The position numbers and the translations under genes were made by a program. This document shows, one piece after another, positions 28,001 to 41,200 of a DNA stretch of 64,000 bases. This DNA is from Spisula solida (taxonomy: Eukaryota; Mollusca; Bivalvia; Venerida; Mactridae). The stretch spans positions 19,654,533 to 19,718,532 of the forward strand of contig OX365960.1 in assembly GCA_947247005.1 (NCBI GenBank). Direction: 5' to 3'. Under the pieces are notes generated by a model, which saw only the letters and a list, made by a program, of their open reading frames with translations, searched no databases and was not told where the DNA came from. The first letter of the stretch is position 1; every line of letters starts with the position of its first letter.

Positions 28001-31000
28001 ATGAATACAATGTACCAGGTGAATAATTGCCACATAATAATGGAGTTCCATGAATATTCATGAGTACCAAGTAAATATTGCCACATAATAATGGAGTTAC
28101 ATGAATATTCATGAGTACCAAGTAAATATTGCCACATAATAATGGAGTTACATGAATATTCATGAGTACTAGTTCAAACATGTAATTGGTCCAACTATAT
28201 TATCACCATTTTACATTTGGTCAAAAGCTCTTTTCACCAGAAATCGATTTCATTACACCATACAAATTGCTTACCACAACTTTAGTTGTTACATCCACCA
28301 TCTGTGTAACATTAACAAGTTATATCATATTTATGTCAAGTCAACTGAAGGGGAGGGGCTTATATTAATGGAGTGTGGTAACTATCATATACAGTATAAC
28401 TTGTTTAATCAGGTCAGTTACTTGTTTACATAATATTGTGTATATAAACATTGTAATTTCTCTTATTAATGTATAAACTTGTATTAATCACTCGCGACAC
28501 CTCATTTCCTGATTTTATCCATCGCCACGAGGGTATGAGAGAAGAGAAGCCAGTTTCCCTTTTATGCTGAGTGTCTAGCAAGGGAATTTCTGGTACCACT
28601 TTGGTATGACGCGGCCAGGGATTGAACCCGTGACCTCCCGCACTCGAAGCGAACGCTCAACCACTTGGCTATCGAGGATGCTATCGAATGGATCAAACAC
28701 TGTAACATATTTATACAATTTTACAGGATCTACCAATATTATAAACCCTAGACATTGATGGGTATATTCTAGCATCACTACAGTACTTGGAGAAATAAAT
28801 TCAAAGGAAAACATATAGTATCTGTGAAGAGTCAAACTAAGGGAGATAATCTGATATTCCAACAAAGGGAGGTAAATCCAAGAATCCCATAAAGGGAGCA
28901 TATAGGATCTGTGAAGAGTCAAACTAAAGGAGATAATCTGATATTCGAACAAAGGGAGGTAAAATCAAGAATCAAAGAGCATATAGGATCTGTGAAGAGT
29001 CAAACTAAGGGAGATAATCTGATATTCCAACAAAGGGAGGTAACTCCAAGAATCCCATAAAGGGAGGTAATACAAAATAAAACACCGAAAGGAGATCTGA
29101 AAATCCAACAAAGGAACAAAATTAGTGTTACCAAAAGAAATCATTGGAAAGCCATCTAAGGAAAATGTCTGGGGAAAAGGGTCCACAAATAATTTTTTTT
29201 TATCAAATATCAAACTTAATAATTTTTAGAAATGAGGATTGTCTATTATTATTTTCAATTATCTGAATTTTAGATCCTGGATTACCAGGTAGGCCTACAT
29301 AACCGTTAAGGTTACCAGAATATCAACTGGGAAAACAATACAGAATCAGCATAATGAACAAACCAAACACAAATGAAGGCATTAAACAGAGTTCTATGTA
29401 TGTAGCCCCTATTACGTAGCCCCTATCTATTTCAGTACATTTATTTGATTACAACTTTTCTACGGATATGTTACATTAATTAATTTTCTACACCCTTACC
29501 TAACGACCATCACGCCACCAACCAAAAACCGATCAGGATTACGCCACCGACCGAAAAACCGATCAGGATTTCTAAACTTTGGAGCTTTTTTTTAAAAGAT
29601 GAGCATGAATGCATGTATATAACACATCTTATGACCGTGCTGTGTTTTTGGACAAATATCAAGAATGATCTCCCTTGATAAGGTGACTTGACAAGTCCAT
29701 TTTAACAAGTAATTAAGACTTGCAAGCAATACAGAAGTCCCCTACCGGTTTGAAGCCATTTTCAATGTTTATGTTGCCATAGCAACCACAATTTTTGTCA
29801 AAATCAAAATATTGTTAGACGTACATAATCCCCTTATTGCCCCCTATCCACATACGAATTCATAAACCCAGCTTGGAAACTGCTTCCGTTATGTCAGGAT
29901 CCAGATATTTTAACGAACAGACTGACCGGTAGGGGACTAATAATTGGATTGTCCACCCTCTATACTCATTATTATAAAAGAATTGATGATGAAAATGGGA
30001 TAGGGGTGTTAATCATTTATGTATCTATGCAGTAGAGGGTTAACAAACAATTCATGTTAAATGAAAATGTTCGGGACACATGAAAAAAACAAAGGATAGG
30101 ATGCTAATTAAGGAATTCAACTATTCTAGCCTTGAAGGTGGCAGATCGATTTTTGATGGTTTTGTTCTCTTACAAAACACAGACAAATCTTGTTTCTTTT
30201 GAGAAGAGCTGCACAACTTACCGAATGACATTTTGATGTCGTACATTGGAAACATGGCGTCGTAGTCTACAGTTGAAAATTTTAGATGATCAAAAATTGA
30301 ATTGAATTTTTTTTTGTAAGCTGAGTATAGTTCATGGCACATGTGGTAAAATGTATACAAAGACTGTATATCCATAGATTAATTACCAGTTTGCTAAAAA
30401 ATGGTAAATAAAAGTTTATTTGGAAAACCAATTAATGTTTTAGTCGTCTTTACACGTACACAGTGATGAACAATACAAAGTGAAGCTTGAACTATGTCAG
30501 TGGAATTAGTGAAATAAATCAAATATGAATATAAATAACGGTTCTCATAATTACAATATTTAGCCTCCCTTGTTATGAAATGTCGGCCATTTTGAAGGGC
30601 TCCCTTGTTATGAAATGTCGGCCATTTTGAAGGGCAACTTCATTCATTAAACAACAGGGTACTGTCTTATCAAAGCACTTACGTTCAAATTTAAATTCCT
30701 TATAGCTCTTTCATAACTACAAATGATGGTGAAGGGTTGTTCAATATTATTTATTATTCAGACATGGAACCCCTACAAAAAACACTTGTCCCCTAAGAGT
30801 AGGTCTTAAAGAATAACAAAGATTTTAAATTTGTAAGTAAGTTTACGATGTCCGTAAGTGCTTTGATAAAACAGTACCCTGGTTATTACACAAATATAAT
30901 CTTATTATGAAGTTGATCAAGATCATTAAGCACAGCTCGTTTTAGAAACAGAATATCAAGTATGAATTTCCCTGCAACATTCTTATTCATCACAGATTTG

Positions 31001-32228
31001 TAAATAGCGACCTAGTATTAATGATTATCACTTTGCCAATCAAAATGGCCGACTATTCACAGCAAGGGAGGTAATTATCATAAATATGAGAACTGTATGT
31101 ACTGATGTATCTAACAGTTCTCTCCCTTCACAAAGTACATGATTATACCAAGATTTGCCAAAAATTAAGAACATAATTTCCAAGTCCGTTTTTTCAATGT
31201 TTTGCTCTTATTTCCTACTAATTTTATTAAAAACCGTGGTGACCTCAGTAAGAAGGCCACTACGAAAGTGTCACAGGGTTTTACCAGTGACCTCCGTAAG
31301 AAGGCCACTACGAAAGTGTCACAGGGTTTTACCAGTGACCTCAGTTAGAAGGCCACTACGAAAGTGTCACAGGGTTTTACTGTATTTGGTACTCTAAGAT
31401 TTACAAACAAGACTCACCATGGACTTACAACTGCAACATTAATGCACATTATATCAAGGTTTACAAAAACATTACAATAAGGTCAAATAAAAAACATGTG
31501 TGGTTCAGGCAACATTATAGCGAAAAGGGTTGATGACAAAATGTTGGGAAACATTTTTTAAAAATTATTTATCAATTTTTATTTGGGAATTTAGATTATG
31601 GCTATTTTTTATAAGATTAAGTTTGATACTAATTTTTCATTTTGTACCGGCCTACTTCCACATTCTTTTCAAGTAAACCTAAAATCTCTTTCTAAATTGT
31701 TTGTCATTTCATATGGTCGGCCTGAAAAAAACAAAGATAGGTTAAGATACCTGAACCACAGTAATTTTTATTTCAGCCTAAAAGCGATAACAATATCAAC
31801 TCTGTGACGTCAACATAGGAGGTTCCAGTTCAATACTTACACTTAGTTTTCTCTCCTCTTTTTTATCTGAGCCTCCTGAACCTCCTTTTCTTTCCTGTTG
31901 TTCCTTATCCCTTTGCTTCTTTGACTTTCTTTTCTTTTTCTTTACTTTGGGTTCTGGAGCAGGTTTCAATTCTGGTTCTGATTCCGAATCTGAATCACTT
32001 GAACTGAAATAAAGAGTTTTATTCATTTCCATCATTATTTTCATCATCATTTCCATCATCATTTTCATCATCATTTTCAGCATCATTTTCAGCATCATCA
32101 CCATGACCCTCATTATTATCATTGTAAGTGAGTAAGTTCCAAAACAACAACCTTTTGGTTGCCAACCAGTTCATTTCTAGCTTGATGAAAATCATGGACC
32201 TATCCAGTGTCATCGTCATCATCATCTT

Positions 32229-32263
<35 letters not shown>

Positions 32264-35200
32264 TTTTAATCCATTTCCATAATTTAATCAATAACCTCAT
32301 TAATGTCATCACAATCAAAATCCTCAACAAAATAATCAATGTGACCATCAATTCTATAAGTATGAGTATAATGCATGGGTAAAAGATTAAAATTCTGAAC
32401 AACCTGAAATCGTCAAAATTAACAATTTATATAGGGAAAACAAAGAAAAACAGGCTTTTTGGTATTCTCAAAAACCTGAAATTCAGGCATGTGCCTGAAA
32501 ATTTTCACCCATGATAATGTGAGTACTTACTCTGATTCCTCGAGAGCTTCGGACACGTGTAACTGAGCGAGAATCTTCAGACATCCATCCATTGTTTTCA
32601 TAGACTCTGCATCAAGTAGATTATCCACATCAAGTTTACTGAGGTTGTTATTTCGACCGTCCATTTTCTTGGGTCGCCGTGCCGACCTCGGATCTTCTAT
32701 CATCATGGAATCTCGATGGCTCAGTGAGATCTCGTTCTCCTCCTCTTCCGGCACGTGTCCATTCATTGGTTGATCTTCCATCGGCACATCTTGACTAGAT
32801 ACATTCTCTTTCTCTGAAAGACAAAAAGTCACAATTTTTTTTTTCGTGCTTTATTTATGGGATGTTTTTTTAACAATTACAGGAAAACGTCTGTAGAGCA
32901 ATACCCTTTGGGAGCTGCCAATAGTGGTTGTTGTTTAGAAGTTGTTGCTCTACAGAGGTTAAATTTATAGTAGGCCTAAATACTAGCTTTGGGAATTTTT
33001 ATCCCATTAGGGCCATAACTCTGGCAAAAACCATCTGAGCTAGAATTCCTGACAATATGCACAACTAGGCTTGGTACCAACTAGGATGGTATAATATGTG
33101 AAGTTTCATTGAAATCGTACCAGTAATTAAGGAGAACAAGTAATTAGGAATTGCAAGCAATACAGAAGTCCCCTACCGGTTTTCAGCCATTTTCAATATT
33201 TTTGTTGCCATAGCAACAACAATTTTGGTCGGAATCAAAATATTTTTGGACGTGCATTATCCCCTTATTGCCCCCTATCAACATACCAAGTTTCATCAAC
33301 CTAGCTTGGAAACTGTTTGAGTAATGTCAGGATCCAGATTTTTTGACGGACTGACTGACTGACTGACGGAGGGAAAACCTATAGTCCCCTCACCGGTAGG
33401 GGACTAACAAGACTAGTGCAGATAAACTTTATGACAGATATCCAGCACAAAATCAATATGTCTCCCCCACTATACTTGGGAGACATAATCAAGGCAGTGA
33501 CCCCAACCCTGACCCCGATCTCCCGAAGCATCTCAAGTAGAAATCTCAACTCAAATTGAGATTTTGCTAAATTAGAGTCAGAATTTCTGGTTGATCTGAT
33601 TTTCAAGTTCTTAAAATTTTACAGAAATAAACTCAGAATGATGTTTCTGTGTTGTGATGCCAATTTTGAGTCCAGGCTCTCATAGGAATTACCTCAAAGA
33701 TAAATGACAATATTTGAGATGATATTTAGGTCAAGTTGAGATGCTTCAGGAGATCGGGGCCTGATATCTGGTAGTCTAAGCAGACACTCTAGATGGATGA
33801 TAGAATATTATCTAAATTTATATAAAAATTCGAAAAATTTAACAACAATACCTTCTTCATTTCTACTGGCTTGTTCCTGCTTCATGAAAGCTTTGAGGTT
33901 AGGCATTTTATATGTGACTCCCCGACGACGTTCAAGCACCTGACACGTCAAATACTTAGTCATTTCCAGCACTATCTCAGTTTGTCGTCTGCAAACAAAT
34001 TATTAATTTTTTTTTTCAAAAAAAATCCAAAATTCACAACAAATGTTAGATTTTTTTAACATTTGACGCTTTAATATAACATGAAAATACTCATCTTTAT
34101 GGTGAAAAACAGACTTGGTTATATAAATGATTCTAAAAATAACATTGTATACATGTACGGGATATAATGTCGTAAATGATGTCATTAGGAGATAAAGTTA
34201 CATCAGTTGAGCGTCAGCTGAACGTTTTACTACACTAGTGCAGAATATATAATTATACTGGTTTTACTACACTAGTGTAGAATATATATACTGGTTTTAC
34301 TACATTAGTGTAGAATATATATACTCGTTTTACTAACTGAGATACAAGGAAAGTATTGTGATAAATAACACCGAGTACTTACGCTTTATTGTCTTGTATG
34401 GATTGGAATTCTAGAGCAGATTGGCACAATATATGACCCATTTCCATGTAGTCAGAAATGTTAAAATGTCGACATTCTTCTCTGAAAAATATCATATATA
34501 CCAGTTATGTTATTGACACCTCCCATTTTGGTCATGATGATGCATTCGAAATAACGTCTGTCTAAACCTAGTAAAAATGTTATCTACTTTTAGTAACATA
34601 CAAATGTGATCTACTGGAGATTTTCGATTTCCTAAAGACATCCTTTGATGTTGAGGTCAATGCTTTTTCTGTACTTTATTTCCTCAATTAACTCAGACTT
34701 ATACTCAATCAACACAGACTGGTACTCAATCAACTAGGACTGGTACTCAATCAACACAGACTGGTACTCAATCAACTCAGTCTGGTGCTCAATCAACTAG
34801 GACTGGTACTCAATCGACTCAGACTGGCAGTCAATCATCTTGGACTGGTACTCAATCATCTTAGACTGGTACTCAATCAACCCAGACTGGCACTCAATCA
34901 ACACAGACAGGTACTCAATCAACTCAGTCTGGTGCTCAATCAACTAGGACTGGTACTCAATCAACTCAGACTGGCAGTCAATCATCTTAGACTGGTACTC
35001 AATCATCTTAGACTGGTACTCAATCAACACAGACAGGTACTCAATCAACTAGGACTGGTACTCAAACATCACAGTCTGGTACTCAATCAACTCATACTTG
35101 TACTCAATCAACTAGGACTGGTACTCAATCAACTCAGACTGGTACTCAATCAATTTAGACTGGTACTCAGTACTTAATCAACTCAGACTGGTACTCAGTA

Positions 35201-38200
35201 CTTAATCAACTCAGACTGGCACTAAATCAACTCAGACTGGTACTCAATCAAAATGATGAAACTTGATAGATTTTGTTCTTTATATTTTAATCAGAAGGAT
35301 TTTTAAGGCCTGTGACCCTTTTTTTCTTTAAAACAAACAATTGAATATTACAAAAAGATAGCTAATCTGTCCAAACAAATTATTTGAATTATCATCTTTA
35401 GGCTTTCATGATTTCAAAAAATATTTTTGAACGATAATCAGGCCACAATTTTAAATTATAAATCAAACTTTGATTACCATTTTTATTTTACTATTGATTT
35501 TAGAGTTAATTAAGTTCAAAAATACGATTGTAAGTTGATATTACAAAAACACGTACATGTAACACATTTCTTCTATACATTCCCACTGAACCATTAACTT
35601 ATTCAATATCCATTAGAACAAGTTAGAACAATTCAATGGTTTGAGACTTCCTTTGAGCTTCTTTAAGTATTAAGGTTTAAACTAATTTATTTAAGGTCGA
35701 TTGTGAAACAAGTTTTTCCAACTTATATAAATCACTCTTGACACCTCATTCCTGATGTTATCCATCGCCACGAGGGTATGAGAGAAGAGAATCCAGTTTC
35801 CCTTTTATGCTAAGCGTCTAGCAAGGAAATTTATGGTACCATTTTTATTTCGTCTTTGGTATGATGCGGCCAGGGAGAAAATATTGGCTTGATATTGTCG
35901 GTCAACTAATTAAACAAAAATACCTCACATGGTTTATACTCTTTTATTTATCCACGTTTCGGCCTGAGTCTTTTTCAAAGCACACAAACAAAAGTTCTTC
36001 TCTACATGATCTTGGCATTGAGGTCAGCAAATAGAACTTTTGTTTGAGTGTTTTGAAAAATGCTGACAGGCTGAAACGTGGATAAACAAGTAATTAAGAA
36101 TTGCAAGCAATACAGAAGTCCCCTACCGGTTTTAGGCCATTTTCAATGTTTCTGTTGCCATAGCAACCACATTTTTTGTCAGAATCAAAATATTTTTAGT
36201 TGTGCATAATTCCCTTATTGCCCCCTATCCACATATCAAGTTTCATAAACCTAGCTTGGAAACTGTTTGAGTTATGGCAGGATCCAGATTTGGGCATATT
36301 TTCACTCTTTCTGTTGCCATAGCAACCACAATTTTTGTCAGAATCAAAATATTTTTAGTTGTGCATAATTCCCTTATTGCCCCCTATCCACATATCAAGT
36401 TTCATAAACCTAGCTTGGAAACTGTTTGAGTTATGGCAGGATCCAGATTTGGGCATATTTTCACTCTTTCTGTTGCCATAGCAACCACAATTTTTGTCAG
36501 AATCAAAATATTTTTAGTTGTGCATAATTCCCTTATTGCCCCCATCCACATATCAAGTTTCATAAACCTAGCTTGGAAACTGTTTGAGTTATGTCAGGAT
36601 CCAGATTGTTTGACGGACGGACGGACGGACTGACTGACTGACGGACGGACGGAGGGCAAACCTATAGTCCCCTCCGGTCAAAAACCGGTAGGAGACTAAT
36701 AAAAGAGTATAAACCATGAGTGGTTCTTATTAACAATTCCCTATGGAATGAAATCAGACAAATTCCTCAATTTGGTCTGTCAATTAAGACCCTAATGATT
36801 GTGCAAATGAAGCAATATTATTAGTAGCGCCCCCCTCATTTTGAAGGCGTGTGAGGGCATAAAAATAACATGCTTCAATAACTAAACACAGCTACGCTGG
36901 CAACACCTTGCATGTAACATCCACACATATAACTACGAAAGCCTTGTAAGGATATTTCAAATTCATGAATTCACAACTTAAATTTCATGATTTCAACTTC
37001 ACAAATTCATGATTTGAACTTCATGAAGTTGAAATCATTAATTCGAAATATCACGACCCAACTTTTGTACATATTATAGCTGATTGTTTGATTGTTTTCA
37101 TCAAGGTTGTCTCTAGTCCTGTTTTTGAACTTTTAAATGAAATTCAAGATGGCCACCAGTCATAATTAATTCCATTGGCAAAAAATTGTGTCACACACTT
37201 TAATTTATCCAAATTTAAAATAAAGTTTGGTTTGACTTGTTTACTAATATCAAGTGTATGATGTTTTGGTTGATGCATTAAACTAGGAAAAATTGTTACA
37301 TATAAATCACAAATTGTAAAAGCATAACCAGTCTAAATCACAAATAGTACAAGCATTAACTAGTCTTTATCCCAAACAGTGTAAGCATTACCCGGTCTAA
37401 ATCACAAGTCACAAACAGTAAAAGCATTAACCAGTCTAAATCACAAATAGTTACAACATTACCCAGTCTTAATCACAAATAGTAAAAGCATTAACAAGTC
37501 TAAATAACAAATAGTATAAGCATAAACCAGTCTAAATCACAAATAGCAAAAGCATTAACCAGTCTAAATCACAAATAGTAAAAGTATTAACTAGTCTAAA
37601 TCACAAACAGTATAAGCCATTATTAACCAGCCTACATCACATATATTATCAGCATAAACCTGTCTAAATCAAAAATAGTAAACTCATTAACCAGTTTAAA
37701 TCACAAATAGTAAAAGCATTTACCAGTCTAAGTCACAATTAGTAAAAGTATAAACAAGGCTAAATCACAAACAGTAAAATTATTAACCAGGCTAAATCAC
37801 AAACAGTATAAGCATAAACCTGTCTAAATCACAAATAATAAAAGCATTAACCAGTCTAAGTCACAATTAGTAAAATAATAAACCAGTTTAAATCACAAAT
37901 AGTAATAGCATAAACCAGTCTTAATCACAAATAGCAAAAGCATTAACCAGTCTAAATCACAAATAGTAAAAGCATTAACCAGTCTAAGACACAATTAGTA
38001 AAAGTATAAACCAGTCTAAATCACAAACAGTAAAAGCATAAACCAGTCTAAATCACAAATAGTAATAGCATTAACTGATTTAAATCACAAATAGTAAAAG
38101 CATAAACCAATCTAAGTCACATTTAGTTAAAGTATAAACCAGTCTAAATAACAAACAGTAAAAGTATTAAACCAGGCTAAATCACAAACAGTATAAGCAT

Positions 38201-41200
38201 AAACCATCACAAATAGTAAAAGCTGATAACAATTCTGTCTAATTTACTATTCATTGAAGAGGCAAACCATACTTTTTCTTGTCTAATGAAACTTTTAAGA
38301 TTGTTTTTTAACCAAGTGCATCAATTATGTCTGATTTAACAAGTCTATTTTCAAACATCAAGCCGAAAGCTTAGAGTTCCTGAGATCTAACTCCAACTTT
38401 TCAAGCAACAATGGATTCAAAATAGTAAATTTCCACAAAAATCATTTGAAGGTCATGTCATTAAATGTCATTCGAACGATTTCAGTTTGAATTTTGGCAA
38501 AATAGTGTCACTTTGTAACATGCCTCTAGACAGACTTGTTCCCCTTGAATACCAGCGCTAACTTAGAATTAGCCACGTTACTCAAGCATAAAACATTAGC
38601 TACACAAACCCTACTCCAACAATATTACACACGGAAGTTATCCCTATACATCCGGCGGCTTCTCAGTTCCATCGAAGATTTCTACTGTTTTTCTTTCATA
38701 CGGCTATGAAGGAACTGAAAACTGTACAAAACCTCTGACTTCCGTCATAGCAATATGAAAACTGTACAAAACCTCCGACTTCCGTCATAGCAATATGAAA
38801 ACTGTACGAAACCTCCGACTTCCATCATAGCAATATGAAAACTGTACGAAACCTCCGACTTCCATCATAGCAATATGAAAACTGTACAAAACCTCCGACT
38901 TCCATCATAGCAATATGAAAACTGTACGAAACCTCCGACTTCCATCATAGCAATATGAAAACTGTATGAAACCTCCGACTTCCATCATAGCAATATGAAA
39001 ACTGTACAAAACCTCCGACTTCCATCATAGCAATATGAAAACTGTACGAAACCTCTGACTTCCGTCATAGCAATATGAAAACTATACAAAATCTCTGATT
39101 TCCGTCATAGCAATATGAAAACTGTACAAAACCTCCGACTTCCGTCATAGCAATATGAAAACTGTACAAAACCTCCGACTTCCATCATAGCAATATGAAA
39201 ACTGTACGAAACCTCCGACTTCCATCATAGCAATATGGAAACTGTACGAAACCTCTGACTTCCGTCATAGCAATATGAAAACTATACAAAATCTCTGACG
39301 GAACTGAAAAGCCGCCGGATGTATAGGGATTTCTACCTTGTTACAATCATGCATAGAAGTATAATACAATACAAGCAGCAATTTTAAATGGACTGTAACA
39401 TACATATATAAATACAGTGCAACATTTCCAGATGTCTGCTCTTTGAGAAATGCAAATACTTGGCTGTAGTAGAGAGGTCGTTGTTCTTAAGAGGTTAACT
39501 TGGATAAAAACAAATAAATGCTACAGAGGTAGCTGCTTTATAGAGGTTTTCTCTGGAAAAGTTTGCAAAATTTCCAGATGTCTGCTCTTTGAGAAATGCA
39601 AATAGTTGGCTATAGTAAAGAGGGTGTTGTTCTTAAGAGGTTAACTTGGATAAAAACAAATAAATGCCACAGAGGTTTTCTCTGGAAAATGTTGCACCGT
39701 ATGTAAACAATACAAAACACTATAAAAATACCAGTATACGATAAAATATAAATATTTGTACATGTTTGTCACTTACGCTGCTAGATTCCTGTAACATGCA
39801 AGATATACCAATATTATACGTAAACTCATAAAAAATTAATTAAATCCAATTAAGGCAATATAATTAATGGTTAGATTATGATTATTTATCTATTTAAATG
39901 AGGCAGGGGTGTACAGGCCCCGATCTTCCGAAACATCTCAATCTGAGCTCAATCTCAACTCAAATTGTGTCACCTATCGTTTGATATAGTTTCCATGCCA
40001 ACTTGTACTCTTAATTGGTATAACAAAACAGAAACATTATTCTGAGTGTATTACATTTTTATCTCACGTTCGGACTCTGATTTGAGGAAAATCTCAATTT
40101 GAGTTGAGATTACTACTTGAGATGCTTCGGGAGATCGGGTCCTGGTTGCATTAATTGTGCAGATACAACAACCAGTATTTTCCTCAGTGGGGAGGGGGTT
40201 GGCAATTTTAGCAGAAACATACTGTATTTTTTCAAAGGAGCCAATAAATTGCACAAAAAATGCACTTTTAGAAATAAATGCTGAATTGCAAATTTATTTT
40301 ATCGAATAAAAAAAAACAGTGACAAGAAAAAAAATCTGATTTTAATTTTGGGATTGTCTTATTATTGAGTTGGTCATATTCTAGATATTGCCCCAAAGCA
40401 TCTCAATCTGAGCTCAATCTCAACTCAAATTTTGTCACCTAACGTTTGAGGAAGTTTCCATGCAAAATTGTGTTCTAAATTGGTATAACAAAACAGAAAC
40501 ATTATTCTTAGTTTACTACAGTGAAATTATGAGAGTTCAAGCTTTATATTTATCTCAAATTCAGACTTTGAAATTATCAAAATCTCACTTTGAGTTGATA
40601 TTTCTACTTGAGATGCTTCGGGAGATCGGGGCATGGTCTTTATATGGGGGCTGACATTGTTTTGTACTGACAATACTTACTTATTCATTGCAGTTCCACT
40701 GAATGTGGCCTCTAGTGTAAAGCTGTTGTGTATTCTCATTTGCCGCCACATCACCACACGTCCAGTCGCCTCCTTACAACGTTTTATGTTGAATTTACAG
40801 AATGGAAATGAGAACTTTTCAGGAGACTGAAAAATTGATAAGAAAATATATCACATAAAATCTTATTATCACATAATTCCCGTGATTTTCCATGTGAGAA
40901 CAAATGACAGAACAATGTTCTCCAACACATTTGATAACAAATGTGTGACGTCACCAGCTTTTCGGCTTGTTAACGTAATGTCGCCTGCGTAAATTCTTTC
41001 TAATTGACTAATCGACTCGGTAACTATGGTGATGTGATAAAAAGAATCTGTCATTCGTTGTCTTTGAGATCAACATTTCTTAAACTCCTCACGAAAACAA
41101 ATTATTAATAATAAACTCGTTTAAGAAATGTTGATCTTCAAAGACAACTCATGACGGATCCTATATTTATTATCATTATCATTCAAACATAAAATCTATA

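Noticed and set aside
32019..32402. Met/Leu-rich minus-strand frame of 127 codons
   Set aside because: Simple CAT/CAG repeat sequence in intron 13.
34785..35177. 130-codon plus-strand frame with LVLNQL repeats
   Set aside because: 21-bp minisatellite translation inside intron 10.
37305..38225. CRISPR-like array of 32-bp repeats
   Set aside because: Units are contiguous with no unique spacers; an ordinary eukaryotic minisatellite.
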